From Sva-07 sp963793335 (GTDB lineage Bacteria; Actinomycetota; Acidimicrobiia; Acidimicrobiales; Ilumatobacteraceae): a stretch of DNA of 64,000 bases. The notes beneath the pieces are model-generated. The model had not been told where the DNA came from. It saw nothing but the letters and a program-made list of their open reading frames with translations, and ran no database searches. The stretch's first letter is position 1; each line of letters starts with the position of its first letter. Both the position numbers and the translations under genes were made by a program. The stretch spans positions 1-64,000 of the forward strand of contig CAWBZS010000009.1 in NCBI GenBank assembly GCA_963793335.1, in the 5' to 3' direction. Below are positions 63,635-64,000 of the stretch, in pieces.

Positions 63635-64000
63635 GCACCGGCGAGCGACGCATCGAGATTCACGCGCCGAACGACATGACCATCGCCGCCGACGAATGGC
63701 CGGGCGATGGTCCAGCGGTCGTGCTCGCCCACGGCGGCGGGCAGACACGTCACTCGTGGGGCGCCACCGCGGCTGTCCTGGCGTCGAACGGCCACCGCGT
63801 CGTGTCGATCGACCTCCGCGGCCACGGCGACTCGGCGTGGGATCGCGACGGCGACTACTCGATGGGTGCCTACCGTGACGACGCCCTCGCAGTGGTCGAG
63901 TGGATCGGTGAGCCAACCGCCTGGGTCGGCGCGTCGCTCGGCGGGATGACCGGGCTGCACGCCGTCGACGCCGCACCGGACCGTTTCTCGTCGCTGGTGC
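63631..64000 (+). CDS. Alpha/beta hydrolase (truncated by the window end)
   Basis: The first 123 residues of an alpha/beta hydrolase are present: VVLAHGGGQTRHSWGATAAV with the oxyanion His/Gly segment, VVSIDLRGHGDSAWDRDGDY, and the nucleophile elbow WVGASLGGMTG with Ser at about 110. The rest lies beyond base 64000. The GTG start overlaps the stop of the crotonase, so both are translated together and may act on successive steps of acyl-CoA or ester breakdown. Confidence 0.85.
   Translation, partial: MSTGERRIEIHAPNDMTIAADEWPGDGPAVVLAHGGGQTRHSWGATAAVLASNGHRVVSIDLRGHGDSAWDRDGDYSMGAYRDDALAVVEWIGEPTAWVGASLGGMTGLHAVDAAPDRFSSLV

Overview
The window is high-GC chromosomal DNA with tightly packed genes and many GTG starts. 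It carries actinobacterial hallmark content: PatB-type aminotransferase, DUF2510 protein, PPK2, dimeric glycyl-tRNA synthetase, and recO beside a cis-prenyltransferase. I infer a free-living aerobic actinobacterium, most likely of the Acidimicrobiia (Ilumatobacter-like); this rests on protein flavour and gene order, not on a search. There are no insertion sequences, phage genes or CRISPR arrays. About thirty genes have a TANNNT -10 hexamer only 6-9 nt before the start codon, so leaderless transcription seems to be the rule; I used this to choose several starts.

Layout. 1-5.9 kb: tRNA-Val, D-lactate dehydrogenase, a serine hydrolase, a frameshifted PatB/MalY aminotransferase and endonuclease III. 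5.9-13.9 kb: an ABC system with two ATPases and one large FtsX-type permease, an inositol-phosphatase-like enzyme, small hypothetical proteins, a J-domain protein, a nitroreductase and a crotonase. 14-19.7 kb: a complete branched-chain amino acid (Liv) uptake system, with the binding lipoprotein convergent to livHMGF and an unusual N-terminal domain on LivH. 19.7-30 kb: heme A synthase, a short-chain dehydrogenase, a flavin-binding protein, a frameshifted methyltransferase, a histidine phosphatase and an asymmetric heterodimeric ABC exporter. 30-36.6 kb: acyltransferase, P1 peptidase, PanC, CPBP protease, ProA-like dehydrogenase, metallo-beta-lactamase-fold hydrolase and a LysM lipoprotein. 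36.6-42.7 kb: glutamate synthase gltBD behind a possibly structured leader. 43-49 kb: a hydrolase bracketed by 39-bp repeats, a crotonase, an alpha-hydroxyacid oxidase, and a GntR regulator divergent from a mitochondrial-type aconitase. 49-56.4 kb: trpFBA, PPK2, two membrane proteins, and trpC (frameshifted) behind a small monooxygenase. 56.4-64 kb: glyS, recO, a degenerate cis-prenyltransferase paralogue, uppS, a DinG-like helicase, class I aldolase, crotonase and a truncated hydrolase.

The most interesting point is at 58.5-59.9 kb. The UppS with the catalytic Asp lacks both the C-terminal RxG tail and the conserved Glu of the AYAE motif. The neighbouring divergent paralogue has lost the catalytic Asp but keeps exactly those two elements. 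This complementary loss suggests an obligate two-subunit cis-prenyltransferase resembling eukaryotic DHDDS/NgBR. Four genes (aminotransferase, methyltransferase, trpC, LysM lipoprotein) each need a single-base correction in a short G/C-rich run to restore a full frame. That points to consensus sequencing errors more than to four real pseudogenes.
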